In this document: positions 7,879 through 16,758 of the stretch, one piece after another
Layout of the letters: every line of letters starts with the position of its first letter
Numbering within the stretch: the stretch's first letter is position 1
Virus record (IMG/VR): IMGVR_UViG_3300046010_015612
Coordinates: 1-28,091 of that record
From: a virus
Direction: 5' to 3' (one strand)
DNA length: 28,091 nt
Notes under the pieces: generated by a model
Databases searched by the model: none
The model's input: only the letters and a program-made list of their open reading frames with translations
Told to the model about the DNA's origin: nothing
Program-made: the position numbers and the translations under genes

Positions 7879-9405
7879 ATGGCTTTTGAATACAAAGACG
7901 AGATAAAAAACATTTTACTATCAATGTCCTTTGATGAAACCTTCCCTTCAGGGGCTTGGGTCGGATATGGGTTTCAAATGAGGTATAGTGGTTCTGCTAC
8001 AGGTTCTGTTAGTGGTGCTATAACTATGTGGGATGAAAATTTATTATCTACAGGAACAGCTTCTTTACAGATATTTATTCCATCTTCTTCATATTTAGAT
8101 TCTCCTTCAAGAACATCTGCTTCATTAGCTTCATTAGTAAGTGAATATACTAATTTTACCTGGTCAGGAAGTGATTATAATAAAATCTCAACTCAAATTA
8201 TTTATGCCCCAGGAGAAATTAATCCATACGCTTGTAGTGCTACTTGTTATCAAGGAGAATACCCATGGGTGTTTGGAGTCGGAAACATCAACCCAGCTAC
8301 TATTCAAAACCCAGCAAATAGACAAACTCAAAGACCATTAAAAGGAGGAATTTCAATTACTTCAACATCAAAATCAACTCCATTTGCTCCTTTTGGAAGC
8401 TCAGGAACAATGGGTCTTGTATGTCAAGATTCAGCATCTAATGCTTTAGTTGGTTTAACAAATAATCACGTAATAGTTAAAGATCCATTTTATACAAATC
8501 AAAGAAATATTGCTGGGGTAATAGAAAATGAATATGATTTAGTAGATTCTTCTAATACAATTCAAGGAGATTTTGTTTATCAAACAGGAGAAGTTCAACC
8601 TGTTTCACCTGGGGGAAATCTTGAAATTGGGAGAGTATTAAGATATGTTCCTTTATATACTTCTGCTTCTACTGCTGCTAACCCTACTAAGATTAATAAC
8701 TCAGATGCTGCTATATTTTCACTTTATTGCACAGCAAGTGGTGGAGCTACAATTATAAACTTTACATCTTCATTCCAGCAGTTAGGATTAACTTATACTT
8801 CTTCAATGCCTTTTGCTTCAACAGCAGAAATAAATAACTTAATGAACACAAACCCTGAACTTTATAGCTCAGGAAGAACAACAGGAGCTAAAGGTTCTCC
8901 TGGAACTTTATGCCCTTTAAGAATACTTGGGTATCAAAATTCTTACGTAGGATATAATCTTCAAGGAACATCAACATTAGCCTATATGCAAGATTTAATT
9001 GCATTTGTAAAACCTGATAACAGTGCATCATATTCTCCTCCTACCCCTAATGCAAGTGTTTCAGTTTGCCCCTATCCAGCTTGGGCGGGAGATTCAGGTT
9101 CTACTTTAATTGCTAATATAGGTGGTACATGGAAAATTATTGGTTTAGTATTTGCTGGAAATGGTGCTCCGTATAATCCATTTGTAAATTATGAAGTTGC
9201 TTCTAGTATAGGATTAGCATGTCGAATAGATTACATTGCATCTCAGTTAGGGATTAAAGCTTGGACTGGAAGTATTGCACCTGTAGTAGACAATAATAGT
9301 ATTACGTATGTTACAGTTTCTGGAAGTAATGATACTAAAATTTATAATTGTAGTGGTTCAAACTATTGGCAAGTTGGGCTTACTGAAAAACATGATTTCT
9401 GTTAA
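7879..9405 (+). CDS. Virion-associated trypsin-like serine protease candidate
   Basis: This 508-residue protein begins with about 155 residues of Ser/Thr/Tyr-rich sequence, perhaps a virion anchor. Residues 156-460 read as a chymotrypsin-fold protease: GTMGLVC.. (176-182) and LTNNHVI with His197; NNSDAAIF with Asp276; GRTTGAKG (332-339); GDSGST with Ser406; then IIGLVFAGN (420-428). The order and spacing of His, Asp and Ser and the GRTTG and GLxFAG elements resemble a group of intracellular-type trypsin-like proteases that includes plant Nal1. No secretion signal is seen. It lies between two tail-type genes with gaps of about 20 nt, so it is probably a structural protein made late. It could cut host surface proteins during adsorption or process neighbouring fibre proteins. 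The fold assignment is strong; the target is unknown. Confidence 0.75.
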   Translation: MAFEYKDEIKNILLSMSFDETFPSGAWVGYGFQMRYSGSATGSVSGAITMWDENLLSTGTASLQIFIPSSSYLDSPSRTSASLASLVSEYTNFTWSGSDYNKISTQIIYAPGEINPYACSATCYQGEYPWVFGVGNINPATIQNPANRQTQRPLKGGISITSTSKSTPFAPFGSSGTMGLVCQDSASNALVGLTNNHVIVKDPFYTNQRNIAGVIENEYDLVDSSNTIQGDFVYQTGEVQPVSPGGNLEIGRVLRYVPLYTSASTAANPTKINNSDAAIFSLYCTASGGATIINFTSSFQQLGLTYTSSMPFASTAEINNLMNTNPELYSSGRTTGAKGSPGTLCPLRILGYQNSYVGYNLQGTSTLAYMQDLIAFVKPDNSASYSPPTPNASVSVCPYPAWAGDSGSTLIANIGGTWKIIGLVFAGNGAPYNPFVNYEVASSIGLACRIDYIASQLGIKAWTGSIAPVVDNNSITYVTVSGSNDTKIYNCSGSNYWQVGLTEKHDFC

Positions 9406-9426
9406 ATAAAATAAAAAAATAAAAAT

Positions 9427-11955
9427 ATGAGCTTTGCTATTTGTTTAGATCAAAATACTCCAAACTTTAATGTTAACAATTTATCTGCTAATGGTTTTAG
9501 CATTTATACTAATTTAGATCTTCAAAACCCGATTTATCAAGGTATTCCTTATACCCAATTGTTTCAACCACCTATAGGAAACTGTCCTTTTCTTGTTACA
9601 GTTCCTCAAGGGGCTACTCAACTTATAGTTATAGATCAATGTGATCCAAACTTAGATGTTGCTGCTGCTATATTTAATCCTACTAATATATCTTCTGGGC
9701 AACTTACTGTTGAATGTTGTTATGCTGTAATTAACATACCACAAGAACCACCTCCCCCATTCTGTGAGACTTGTCCTTTAACGTTTGATACGTTTTTAAC
9801 AGCAACTACTGGTTCTATTATAGCAGGAAATTTATCTTCAACTTGTGGTCCTGTAACAGATTATACCATTGGGTGGTATTTAAATGGAAACTATTCAGCA
9901 CCTGCTATTACTTCAGGATATGGAAATACATTTACTTACCAATTTCAACACCCATTAACAGGAAATTCAGCTGTACCTGTTTTAGCAGGTAACTGGGAAG
10001 GTATTATACATGATATTACAATAAATGGTGTAACTTATAGTAGTGTAAGTGGTTCTGCTGGTGGGCAATCAATCCCATTTGAAAGTTGTTTTGATACAGT
10101 AGTAGCACAACCTCTTAAATGTAATAATGGTGCATACCAAGGAATTGCAAAGTATACTCACCAAATTAACTTTAATAGCCAAGCAGTAGGTACTACATCT
10201 GCTCCTGTATCGTTAACATTTGCTTTAAATCCTTCAACAAAATATTTTGCTTATCTTTTTAATGCGTATACTGTTTCAGATGAGATAGAAATTAAATGGA
10301 AATCAGGAAACCCAAATGCTACTTCAAATCCTACTTTATATAGTCAACCTATTTACTTAGAAAAACTTAAAAGAGGATCTGATATTCCTGTTAGTAATAA
10401 CCCAAATCTAAATACTACTCCACAACTACCACAAGCCCCGAATATAATTTTTAATAATGTTTGGCCTAAAGAATCTTCTACTATTGGTGGTAATTTTTCA
10501 AATTTTGGAGCATTTCAAAGAGTGTTAACTTTAACTAGTCTAGAAACTAGTAGCAATGTATTATTTCCTGACTTACTCGAAATTACTATAACACCAAATA
10601 CGACAAATAATAATACCCAATGGAAAGCAGCATTTCAGTGTTTAGATAATTTTGATTGTACTGACTGTAATTATTCTAACTGGAAGGATAGTTTAGGTAA
10701 AATACAAAATCTTTATTTACAAAAAATATATGGGTGTGATGCCCAAAGGCTTATAGTAAGTATTTCAGGATGTAACTCAAATTCAGATCTTGTTAGTGGC
10801 TTATCTGATAATCCACTTACATCATTACAAGGAAATCTAGTTAATTCATATCAAATAAACCCCAGTTTTCAAAGTTATCCAAATTATTTTTTGCAACTAT
10901 CTCCTAATACTTATTGTGACTATGTAGATTTACATACGCCAAATAGTACTTGTGGTCCTTCTTCAACAGGAACCATCACTTTAAATAAAATCCCACAACA
11001 AATTCAACTAACTTTTGACTTGTATAGTGACTATACTTACTATAAAAATAGTTTAAATACAGCATTTTCTACAATTCTTCCAAATCCCCCTACTTCTTCA
11101 GTTTCATGTCCTGCAGGAACTACTAATTTAGATTATTATAGATATATTTCTTTACAAGTTCCTATTCAACAAAATTCTGGAGCCAATTGTGGGGATAATA
11201 CTAATTTTTCCACTTATCTATTTCATGTAAATGATTATTTTAACATACAATATGTTAATGATGGTAATCCTAATGCAACTTCTTGGTCTATAACAATCCC
11301 TCAAACTCTGATGGTAAATTGTTACCCTGTTTTAAATTGTAATAATTGTAATGCTAATCTTAATAACTTTATCAACCAGTACAACCAAAATGTTCAAGAC
11401 CCAACAAATTTTGCATTTACTACTACTGTAGGAGCTAAATCTATAAACCCATTTTCTAATAACCATTATGTTTTTACTTACTCTTCAGTTTCTCCAAGTG
11501 GTTCTTTATGTTTTATTAATTTAAATCAAACAGGTTTTCCTTGGTATGCTACTTACACTATACCATTTGTTTCTTCTCCATCATCCCCTACAGGATGGAC
11601 TAACTTAACTTCTTTATCAAGTTCTCTTCCTTGTGATTTTACTAAATATCCAGCACCAACTTCTTATTTTCAAGAATATGGATGGATGTATAAAGGATAT
11701 TCTTTAGGACTTCAAGTTCGTTTTCCTCATTTAACAAGTAGTTTTAACTATTCAACATCAACAAATGATTTTGAAATATATGCTATTACTAATCTTACAG
11801 GCACTGGATCTCTTGATCTTAGTACTAATCAATACCCTGCTCCTTGCCCTGAACCTTCAGGCTCATTAATATACTCGTATATTGGAGGAACACCTACGGT
11901 TTATAGTGCATCTTATTTTGTAGGAGGATCTCCAACATTAACAATAGATCCTTGA
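9427..11955 (+). CDS. Large Asn/Ser/Thr-rich virion-type protein of unknown fold
   Basis: This 842-residue protein is not recognised. It is rich in Asn, Ser, Thr, Pro and Tyr, has many scattered Cys (for example CETCPL near residue 113, and FDCTDCNYSNW and NCNNCN further on) and no predicted membrane or coiled-coil segment. Composition and style match the two genes before it, so it is most likely a tail fibre or appendage subunit. A repeated theme of the form xxWKxGNPNATS / VNDGNPNATSWS appears near residues 290 and 615, suggesting two related beta domains. It is the last gene of the structural run and is followed by a hairpin. The enzymatic role, if any, cannot be read. Confidence 0.6.
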   Translation: MSFAICLDQNTPNFNVNNLSANGFSIYTNLDLQNPIYQGIPYTQLFQPPIGNCPFLVTVPQGATQLIVIDQCDPNLDVAAAIFNPTNISSGQLTVECCYAVINIPQEPPPPFCETCPLTFDTFLTATTGSIIAGNLSSTCGPVTDYTIGWYLNGNYSAPAITSGYGNTFTYQFQHPLTGNSAVPVLAGNWEGIIHDITINGVTYSSVSGSAGGQSIPFESCFDTVVAQPLKCNNGAYQGIAKYTHQINFNSQAVGTTSAPVSLTFALNPSTKYFAYLFNAYTVSDEIEIKWKSGNPNATSNPTLYSQPIYLEKLKRGSDIPVSNNPNLNTTPQLPQAPNIIFNNVWPKESSTIGGNFSNFGAFQRVLTLTSLETSSNVLFPDLLEITITPNTTNNNTQWKAAFQCLDNFDCTDCNYSNWKDSLGKIQNLYLQKIYGCDAQRLIVSISGCNSNSDLVSGLSDNPLTSLQGNLVNSYQINPSFQSYPNYFLQLSPNTYCDYVDLHTPNSTCGPSSTGTITLNKIPQQIQLTFDLYSDYTYYKNSLNTAFSTILPNPPTSSVSCPAGTTNLDYYRYISLQVPIQQNSGANCGDNTNFSTYLFHVNDYFNIQYVNDGNPNATSWSITIPQTLMVNCYPVLNCNNCNANLNNFINQYNQNVQDPTNFAFTTTVGAKSINPFSNNHYVFTYSSVSPSGSLCFINLNQTGFPWYATYTIPFVSSPSSPTGWTNLTSLSSSLPCDFTKYPAPTSYFQEYGWMYKGYSLGLQVRFPHLTSSFNYSTSTNDFEIYAITNLTGTGSLDLSTNQYPAPCPEPSGSLIYSYIGGTPTVYSASYFVGGSPTLTIDP

Positions 11956-11972
11956 TGATCTTTAAAAAATAA

Positions 11973-12004
11973 TTTGGCCCCGTAAAGGGGCCTTATTACA
12001 TTTA
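11973..12004 (+). promoter_or_regulatory. Putative folE promoter overlapping the terminator
   Basis: TTTG at 11973-11976, a 20-nt spacer and TACATTTA at 11997-12004 match the Bacteroidetes TTTG/TAnnTTTG pattern. The terminator stem fills the spacer. The expected transcript would have a leader of about 15 nt before the ATG at 12024. Confidence 0.55.
11976..11996 (+). terminator. Hairpin terminator after the tail-gene run
   Basis: GGCCCC (11976-11981), loop GTAAA and GGGGCC (11987-11992) are followed by TTATTA. The U-tract is short, so termination may be partial. The hairpin lies within the spacer of the folE promoter. Confidence 0.75.
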
Positions 12005-12023
12005 TATAAAATAATTAAGTTAT

Positions 12024-12722
12024 ATGTCAGAAAACACACGTAGAAAAAAACACACAGAACTAGAATGTGTACAAGTAGGTTATGCAAACGGAGTTGCACC
12101 CGGTTTTCCACTTACTGAAAATGAAAAATGGAAAATGGTAGATGAAGCTGAAAAAGCTTATGGTAAATTTTTAGATGCTTTAGGATGTGATTGGCGAAAC
12201 GATCCAAATTCATCAGAAACACCTCGTCGAGTAGCTAAAGCTTATGTATTTGATTTATGGGCAGGTAGATATACTGCAATGTCAGATATCACTTCATTCC
12301 CATCAGACGGATACGATGGTATTGTAATTGAAAGAAACATCCCAGTTACTTCAATGTGTTCACACCACCACCAAACAATTGGAGGAGTAGTTCATATTGG
12401 TTATGTAGTTGGAGAAGGTGGTCGAGTAATTGGTTTATCTAAATTGAACCGTATTGTAGAATTATTCGGCCGTAGAGGAGCTATTCAAGAGCAATTAACT
12501 TCAGCTGTTCACAATGCAGTAAACAAAGTATGTGAAGGAAACAGAGGTATTATTGTTACAGTAGTAGCAACTCACAATTGCGTATCTTGTAGAGGAGTAA
12601 AACACCAAGGTGCTTCAATGGTTACAACAAAAGCATCAGGTGTGTTTATGGAAAACGATAACCAAGCACGTAAGGAATTTTTCGATAGTATTAAAATCAA
12701 TAATGGCGGACACCAAATTTAA
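12024..12722 (+). CDS. folE: GTP cyclohydrolase I
   Basis: FolE converts GTP to 7,8-dihydroneopterin triphosphate, the entry point of folate and 7-deazaguanine synthesis. The 232-residue protein shows the family motifs: SMCSHHHQTIGG with zinc ligands Cys112 and His115 and catalytic His114; IGLSKLNRIVELFGRRGAIQEQLT (136-159); and ATHNCVSCRGVKH with His184 and zinc ligand Cys186. All key residues are present, and the length is close to E. coli FolE (222). In this phage it most likely feeds QueD and QueE encoded about 10 kb upstream. It has its own promoter-like element directly behind the tail-gene terminator. The next gene follows after 5 nt, so it opens a new operon that runs toward the polymerase. 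Confidence 0.95.
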   Translation: MSENTRRKKHTELECVQVGYANGVAPGFPLTENEKWKMVDEAEKAYGKFLDALGCDWRNDPNSSETPRRVAKAYVFDLWAGRYTAMSDITSFPSDGYDGIVIERNIPVTSMCSHHHQTIGGVVHIGYVVGEGGRVIGLSKLNRIVELFGRRGAIQEQLTSAVHNAVNKVCEGNRGIIVTVVATHNCVSCRGVKHQGASMVTTKASGVFMENDNQARKEFFDSIKINNGGHQI

Positions 12723-12727
12723 AAATT

Positions 12728-12955
12728 ATGGACAGAACACAATTACTCTATGAGGCTTTAGAGTCAAAATATATAGCCCAAATTGCAGGAGCAAAAGCAA
12801 CACTAGCAATTTATTTTACAAATCCAGTTGGTATTGGAGAACACCCTCAACATCTTGAGGAAATGGACAATTTTATAGCTCAATTAGCTGAAGCTGAAGA
12901 TAAACTTGATTGTTTAAGACATTTAAAATTAATTGACCCTACAACTCCATTTTAA
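12728..12955 (+). CDS. Small conserved-type phage protein of unknown function
   Basis: This 75-residue protein is predicted to be mostly helical (MDRTQLLYEALESKY..., then HLEEMDNFIAQLAEAEDKLDCLRHL), consistent with a short helical hairpin or coiled coil. The middle carries NPVGIGEHPQH, a loop that looks conserved and specific. The style resembles small proteins near replication genes in other T4-like phages, but no function is known to me. It starts 5 nt after folE and ends 1 nt before the next start, so it is certainly in the same operon. Confidence 0.65.
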   Translation: MDRTQLLYEALESKYIAQIAGAKATLAIYFTNPVGIGEHPQHLEEMDNFIAQLAEAEDKLDCLRHLKLIDPTTPF

Positions 12956-12956
12956 T

Positions 12957-13574
12957 ATGAGCCCACTAGAACAAAAACAAGACGAGTTAATTGAATTGCT
13001 TTATGGACAAGTTATGGACCTTACAATAATGTCTAAAATTGAACTTGGAGATGATGTAATAGAAAAATTTCGTACATTAAGAAGTGAAATTACTCAAATG
13101 AAAGAAAGTTATGTACCTTTTGTGTCAGAAGTTGAAGAGTTTAATGCAGTAATGGGAAAACCCAATAATTATACCCCGGTCATTCCCGATGAGAAGGAAT
13201 GGATGTTTGTCTACAATTTCGTTTTGGAAGAACTCGAGGAATATAAACATGCATGTGAACAAGGAGATATTGTTGAAGTTCTTGATGCTTTATGTGACAT
13301 TGCCTATGTTTCCTTGGGCAACGGAACTATGCTACATGGTCTTAAGGATAAACTATGGCCCGCATATCAAGAAGTACAAGCGTCAAATCTTAGCAAAGCT
13401 TGTTCTAGTGAAGAAGAAGCACAAGAAACCGTTAGAGTACGTTCCGCAGAACAAGAGGAACCATGTCACTATGAAAAGGTTGACAAATATTATATCGTCT
13501 ATCGAACACGTGATAGAAAAGTAATGAAAAATGTTAATTACTTTAGACCTGATTTAACACAGTTCTTTAAGTAA
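12957..13574 (+). CDS. MazG-like nucleotide pyrophosphohydrolase
   Basis: This is a 205-residue protein from the ATG at 12957, one base after the previous stop. Residues 58-147 resemble the all-alpha NTP pyrophosphohydrolase (MazG / PRA-PH-like) fold: VEEFNAVMG at the start, the metal-binding EELEE (91-95), then EVLDALCDIAYV (107-118, with Glu107, Asp110 and Asp114), and QASNLSKA (141-148), a pattern common in phage MazG-like enzymes. Such enzymes hydrolyse (d)NTPs to monophosphates. In phages they may shape nucleotide pools or lower alarmone-type signals. The N-terminal helix (1-50) and the C-terminal tail with a basic RTRDRKVMK segment lie outside the core. It stands directly before DNA polymerase, in keeping with nucleotide metabolism. 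Confidence 0.75.
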   Translation: MSPLEQKQDELIELLYGQVMDLTIMSKIELGDDVIEKFRTLRSEITQMKESYVPFVSEVEEFNAVMGKPNNYTPVIPDEKEWMFVYNFVLEELEEYKHACEQGDIVEVLDALCDIAYVSLGNGTMLHGLKDKLWPAYQEVQASNLSKACSSEEEAQETVRVRSAEQEEPCHYEKVDKYYIVYRTRDRKVMKNVNYFRPDLTQFFK

Positions 13575-13590
13575 TATTTAAATAAAAGTT

Positions 13591-16320
13591 ATGTATCAAG
13601 CGGTTTTCTATAACAGATTACCCGGAGATGACCAATGGTCATATTATCTTCGGGATGATAAAAAAGGTATACACAAATTCCAGTACTGGCCTACAGTCTA
13701 TAAACTTGATGAAGAGGGAGAATTCGAAACACTATTTGGTGAAAGGTGTTCTCCCCTTCAAGGCAAGTACGATAAAAAGGATCCTACCATTCTAGAAAAA
13801 GATATTGACCGTGAACTTGTACTGTTGCGAGATCTGTACTTTGAAACAGATGAAATGCCAGAATATCACAATACAGTTTATTTAGATATTGAGATTGAAA
13901 TTTTAGGTGCACTTACCCCTCAAACCATTAAAGAAGCAAATGCTGAAGTTACAGCAATTGCCTTAATTGATACTTCAACCAAAGAAAAAATATGCTTTAT
14001 CTTAGATAAAGAAAGTAAAATTGATGAAGTAGATTTAGATGGTAAGAAAGTTATCCCTTGTATTGACGAAAACACTTTACTACGCAATTTTTTAAATAAA
14101 TGGGAACAGATGGATCCTACAATTGTAGTAGGTTACAACAGTGATTTCTTTGATATCCCATATTTGTACTATAGAATTAAAAAACGTTTAGGAGATGATG
14201 TATATCGTTTATCCCCTATAGGTAAAATTGAAGAGGTATTATCTCAACCAAATTCTCCAATTCGTATTGGTTTAGTTAACAGTTTAGACTATATGCACTT
14301 GCTTCGCAAGTACATGATGAAAGAAGAACCATCATACAAGTTAGGTGACATAGGTTTAAAATATGCTAAACTAGGAAAAATAGAATACAACGGTAACCTA
14401 GATACCTTATTCAGAGAAGACCCAAACAAATTTATAGACTATAACATTCGAGACGTTGAAATTATAGAAGCGTTAGAGGAAAAACAGAAATTTATTGAAT
14501 TGACTGTTTTGATTTCTCACCTATGCCATACACCATACGAATCGATCTACTATAACACTATATTGAATGAAGGTGCTATTTTAACGTATTTAAAACGTAA
14601 AAACATAATTGCACCAAATAAGCCAACAACTACAAATCCTACAATTAGAGATTTAGAGTTAGGCGATCACGTAGTACATCAAAGAGGTACTCCAACCGTT
14701 GAAGGCACGGTGTATAGCTTTGAAGACAAACAAATTATAGTCAAAACACTATCTGGAAAATATATTGCTCGTAACCCTAAAACAGTTAAGAAAAAAGACA
14801 GTTACGCAGGTGGATATTTACTTGACCCTAACCCAGGTTTGTATTCAGATGTGAGTGACCTTGACTTTACCTCACTATATCCTTCAATTATCAAATCGCT
14901 TAATTTAGGTATTGAAACGTTGATAGGTAGAATTGTTACAAAAAACAATTACGAACAGTACAATTCACTTGAACAGCTAAAACAACGTGACCCTGAAGAA
15001 AAAGTACACATTCAAAAGTTAAGCAGAAAATCATATCAACTAAAAGATGCTACTATAGCAGTAGGTGCTTTAATTAGATTGATTGAAGACAATAACTGGA
15101 CAATTTCAGCTAGTGGAGCGTTTTTTACAACTGATAAAAAAAGTATTGCTTGTGAAGTACTAGAAGATTGGTTCAATCAGAGGGAACATTATCGAGCACT
15201 TAAGAAAAAAGCAGGTAAAGCAGAAGATTGGGCCAACTACAAACTATATGACTTGTACCAAATGGCGTTCAAAATCTTACAAAACGCTTTATACGGTACG
15301 TATGCAATTAATTCATGGCGTTTTACAGATGGGTTTAAAATATGCTCTGCTGCCATTACAAACAGTGGTCAACGCTTAACAAAGGAATCGATTATATTTG
15401 TGAACAAGTATATTTCCGATCAACTTGAAATTGACCCTAGAGAATTTGTTATCGCCTCAGATACCGATTCACTTTATATGGAGTTAACAGATTTGCTTAA
15501 ACATAGAAACCCTGATTTAAACTACAATGACCGTGAAGAAAAAATCAAACGATTGTTGGTTTTGACAGAGGAACTCCAAGATGTAGCAAACGGAAATCTG
15601 AACAATATCACGCAGGATCTGTTCAACATGCACGGCAAACACCACTTTGTATTAAAGCAAGAGGTAATCGCTGAAAAAGCGTATTGGGCTGGTAAACGTA
15701 GATACGCTATTTACATTGTAAACAAAGAAGGTGTACCTATTGAGGAACTAGAGATGAAGGGACTAGACATTATGAAATCTAATTTCCCCCCTTACTTTAG
15801 AAACTTTGGAGAAGACCTAATCAAAAACATCCTATTCAGTAAACCGAAAGAAGATATAGACAAAGATGTAATGGATTTTAAAAATTCAATGCAAACGGTA
15901 GAGTGGATTAAGTTGCTTAAACCAACAGGACTGAAAAAAATGGGTGAATATATTGAGCGTAAACCTATGGCTGGTGAATTGTTCTCTAAATTAAAACTAA
16001 AATGTCCTATCAACACTAAAGCAGCTATAATTTACAATGACTTTTTACGCTACAAAAAGCTTAATGTAAAGTATCCTGAATTTACAATTGGAGATAAAAT
16101 GTATATAGCCTATTTGAAACCAAACCCATACCAGATTGAGGTAATAGGTTACAATGGCTACAATGACCCTCAAGAAATTACAGATTTGATCAACAAATAT
16201 ATAGACCGTGATGGTTTATTTGATAGTGTAATTCGAAATAAATTAGAGGGAGTATACAATGATATTGGATGGGTATTGAATTTGAACCCATTTAAAGCTA
16301 AATTCTTTAACTTTTCATAA
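13591..16320 (+). CDS. Family B DNA polymerase, T4 gp43-like
   Basis: This is the replicative DNA polymerase with 3'-5' proofreading, at 909 residues (T4 gp43 has 898). Exonuclease motifs: DIEIEI with Asp99 and Glu101, GYNSDFFDIPYL (exo II), YNIRDVEI (exo III). Polymerase motifs: A, SDLDFTSLYPSII (about 420-433); B, KILQNALYGT (about 560-570); C, ASDTDSLY with Asp624 and Asp626; and a late KKMGEYIERKP segment. All catalytic residues are present. Residues of about 355-400 (GDHVV...GTVYSFEDKQIIV...) look like a small beta-barrel inserted between the exonuclease region and motif A. The gene follows the MazG-like gene by 16 nt. It should work with the clamp at 16759 and the loader at 22668 and 24025. 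Confidence 0.97.
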   Translation: MYQAVFYNRLPGDDQWSYYLRDDKKGIHKFQYWPTVYKLDEEGEFETLFGERCSPLQGKYDKKDPTILEKDIDRELVLLRDLYFETDEMPEYHNTVYLDIEIEILGALTPQTIKEANAEVTAIALIDTSTKEKICFILDKESKIDEVDLDGKKVIPCIDENTLLRNFLNKWEQMDPTIVVGYNSDFFDIPYLYYRIKKRLGDDVYRLSPIGKIEEVLSQPNSPIRIGLVNSLDYMHLLRKYMMKEEPSYKLGDIGLKYAKLGKIEYNGNLDTLFREDPNKFIDYNIRDVEIIEALEEKQKFIELTVLISHLCHTPYESIYYNTILNEGAILTYLKRKNIIAPNKPTTTNPTIRDLELGDHVVHQRGTPTVEGTVYSFEDKQIIVKTLSGKYIARNPKTVKKKDSYAGGYLLDPNPGLYSDVSDLDFTSLYPSIIKSLNLGIETLIGRIVTKNNYEQYNSLEQLKQRDPEEKVHIQKLSRKSYQLKDATIAVGALIRLIEDNNWTISASGAFFTTDKKSIACEVLEDWFNQREHYRALKKKAGKAEDWANYKLYDLYQMAFKILQNALYGTYAINSWRFTDGFKICSAAITNSGQRLTKESIIFVNKYISDQLEIDPREFVIASDTDSLYMELTDLLKHRNPDLNYNDREEKIKRLLVLTEELQDVANGNLNNITQDLFNMHGKHHFVLKQEVIAEKAYWAGKRRYAIYIVNKEGVPIEELEMKGLDIMKSNFPPYFRNFGEDLIKNILFSKPKEDIDKDVMDFKNSMQTVEWIKLLKPTGLKKMGEYIERKPMAGELFSKLKLKCPINTKAAIIYNDFLRYKKLNVKYPEFTIGDKMYIAYLKPNPYQIEVIGYNGYNDPQEITDLINKYIDRDGLFDSVIRNKLEGVYNDIGWVLNLNPFKAKFFNFS

Positions 16321-16335
16321 TATGTATAATAAAAA
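16319..16335 (+). promoter_or_regulatory. Putative late-type promoter for the first shared-module gene
   Basis: ATATGTATAATAAAAA (16320-16335) is an exact copy of the element at 2368-2383. No TTG lies at a -33 distance, as expected for a T4-style late promoter that has only a -10 element. It overlaps the polymerase stop codon. Confidence 0.45.
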
Positions 16336-16345
16336 TTTAAATAAA

Positions 16346-16696
16346 ATGACTCAAGAACAACTTAGAATGCAGATGTTGGCTGGTATTATCACAGAAGGAC
16401 AATACAAAGCTATGTTAAATGAGGATGAAGATGATAATGACCCAAGTTCATTTGATATTAATCAAGATTGGGATTCATTAAAGGTATTAGGATCTGAAAC
16501 TGATCATCAAGGTGAATGGGTAATATTTGCTGATCCTGAAGATCCATATTTAGATGAAGAAGGATATAGTTTTGCTGTTGAAAAAAGACAAATAGATCAA
16601 GTAGCAAATGGAGAAAAAATAGGAGTTGAAGATGGATCTAGTATCTCTCATTACATGACTTCTCAAGATGCTAAAAATATCCTAAGCCAAATTTAA
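16346..16696 (+). CDS. Putative internal head protein with LRMQMLAGIITE module
   Basis: This 116-residue acidic protein starts at the ATG at 16346; an in-frame ATG at 16322 would lie in the promoter element and breaks the alignment with its paralogues. Residues 1-26 (MTQEQLRMQMLAGIITEGQY...) match the N-termini of the proteins at 17507, 24725 and 25822. ITE|G at 17/18 fits the T4 prohead protease consensus (L/I-X-E|A/G/S), whereas LNE at 26 is followed by Asp, a poor fit. The rest is rich in Asp and Glu and has no known domain. The module also resembles a SHOCT-type helical hairpin. Packaging into the head is inferred, not shown. It sits between the polymerase and clamp genes with its own late-type element. 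Confidence 0.65.
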   Translation: MTQEQLRMQMLAGIITEGQYKAMLNEDEDDNDPSSFDINQDWDSLKVLGSETDHQGEWVIFADPEDPYLDEEGYSFAVEKRQIDQVANGEKIGVEDGSSISHYMTSQDAKNILSQI

Positions 16697-16719
16697 AGTA
16701 AAATCAACCCCATATAGAA

Positions 16720-16747
16720 AAGCTTGCCTATCGGCAGGCTTTTTTTT
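16720..16747 (+). terminator. Strong intrinsic terminator
   Basis: AAGCTTGCC (16720-16728), loop TATC and GGCAGGCTT (16733-16741) form nine pairs with one G-T wobble and are followed by a run of T. An almost identical copy lies at 26443-26470. Confidence 0.92.
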
Positions 16748-16754
16748 ATCTTTA
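16724..16754 (+). promoter_or_regulatory. Putative clamp promoter fused to the terminator
   Basis: TTG at 16724-16726 lies inside the terminator stem; 20 nt later comes TATCTTTA (16747-16754), a TAnnTTT box. The ATG at 16759 is 12 nt after the box start, so the mRNA would be leaderless or nearly so. Confidence 0.5.
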
Positions 16755-16758
16755 ACAT

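Noticed and set aside
13189-13524. 111-residue + strand frame inside the MazG-like gene
   Set aside because: It overlaps the conserved MazG-like core in another frame and has low-complexity Lys-rich sequence, typical of a shadow.
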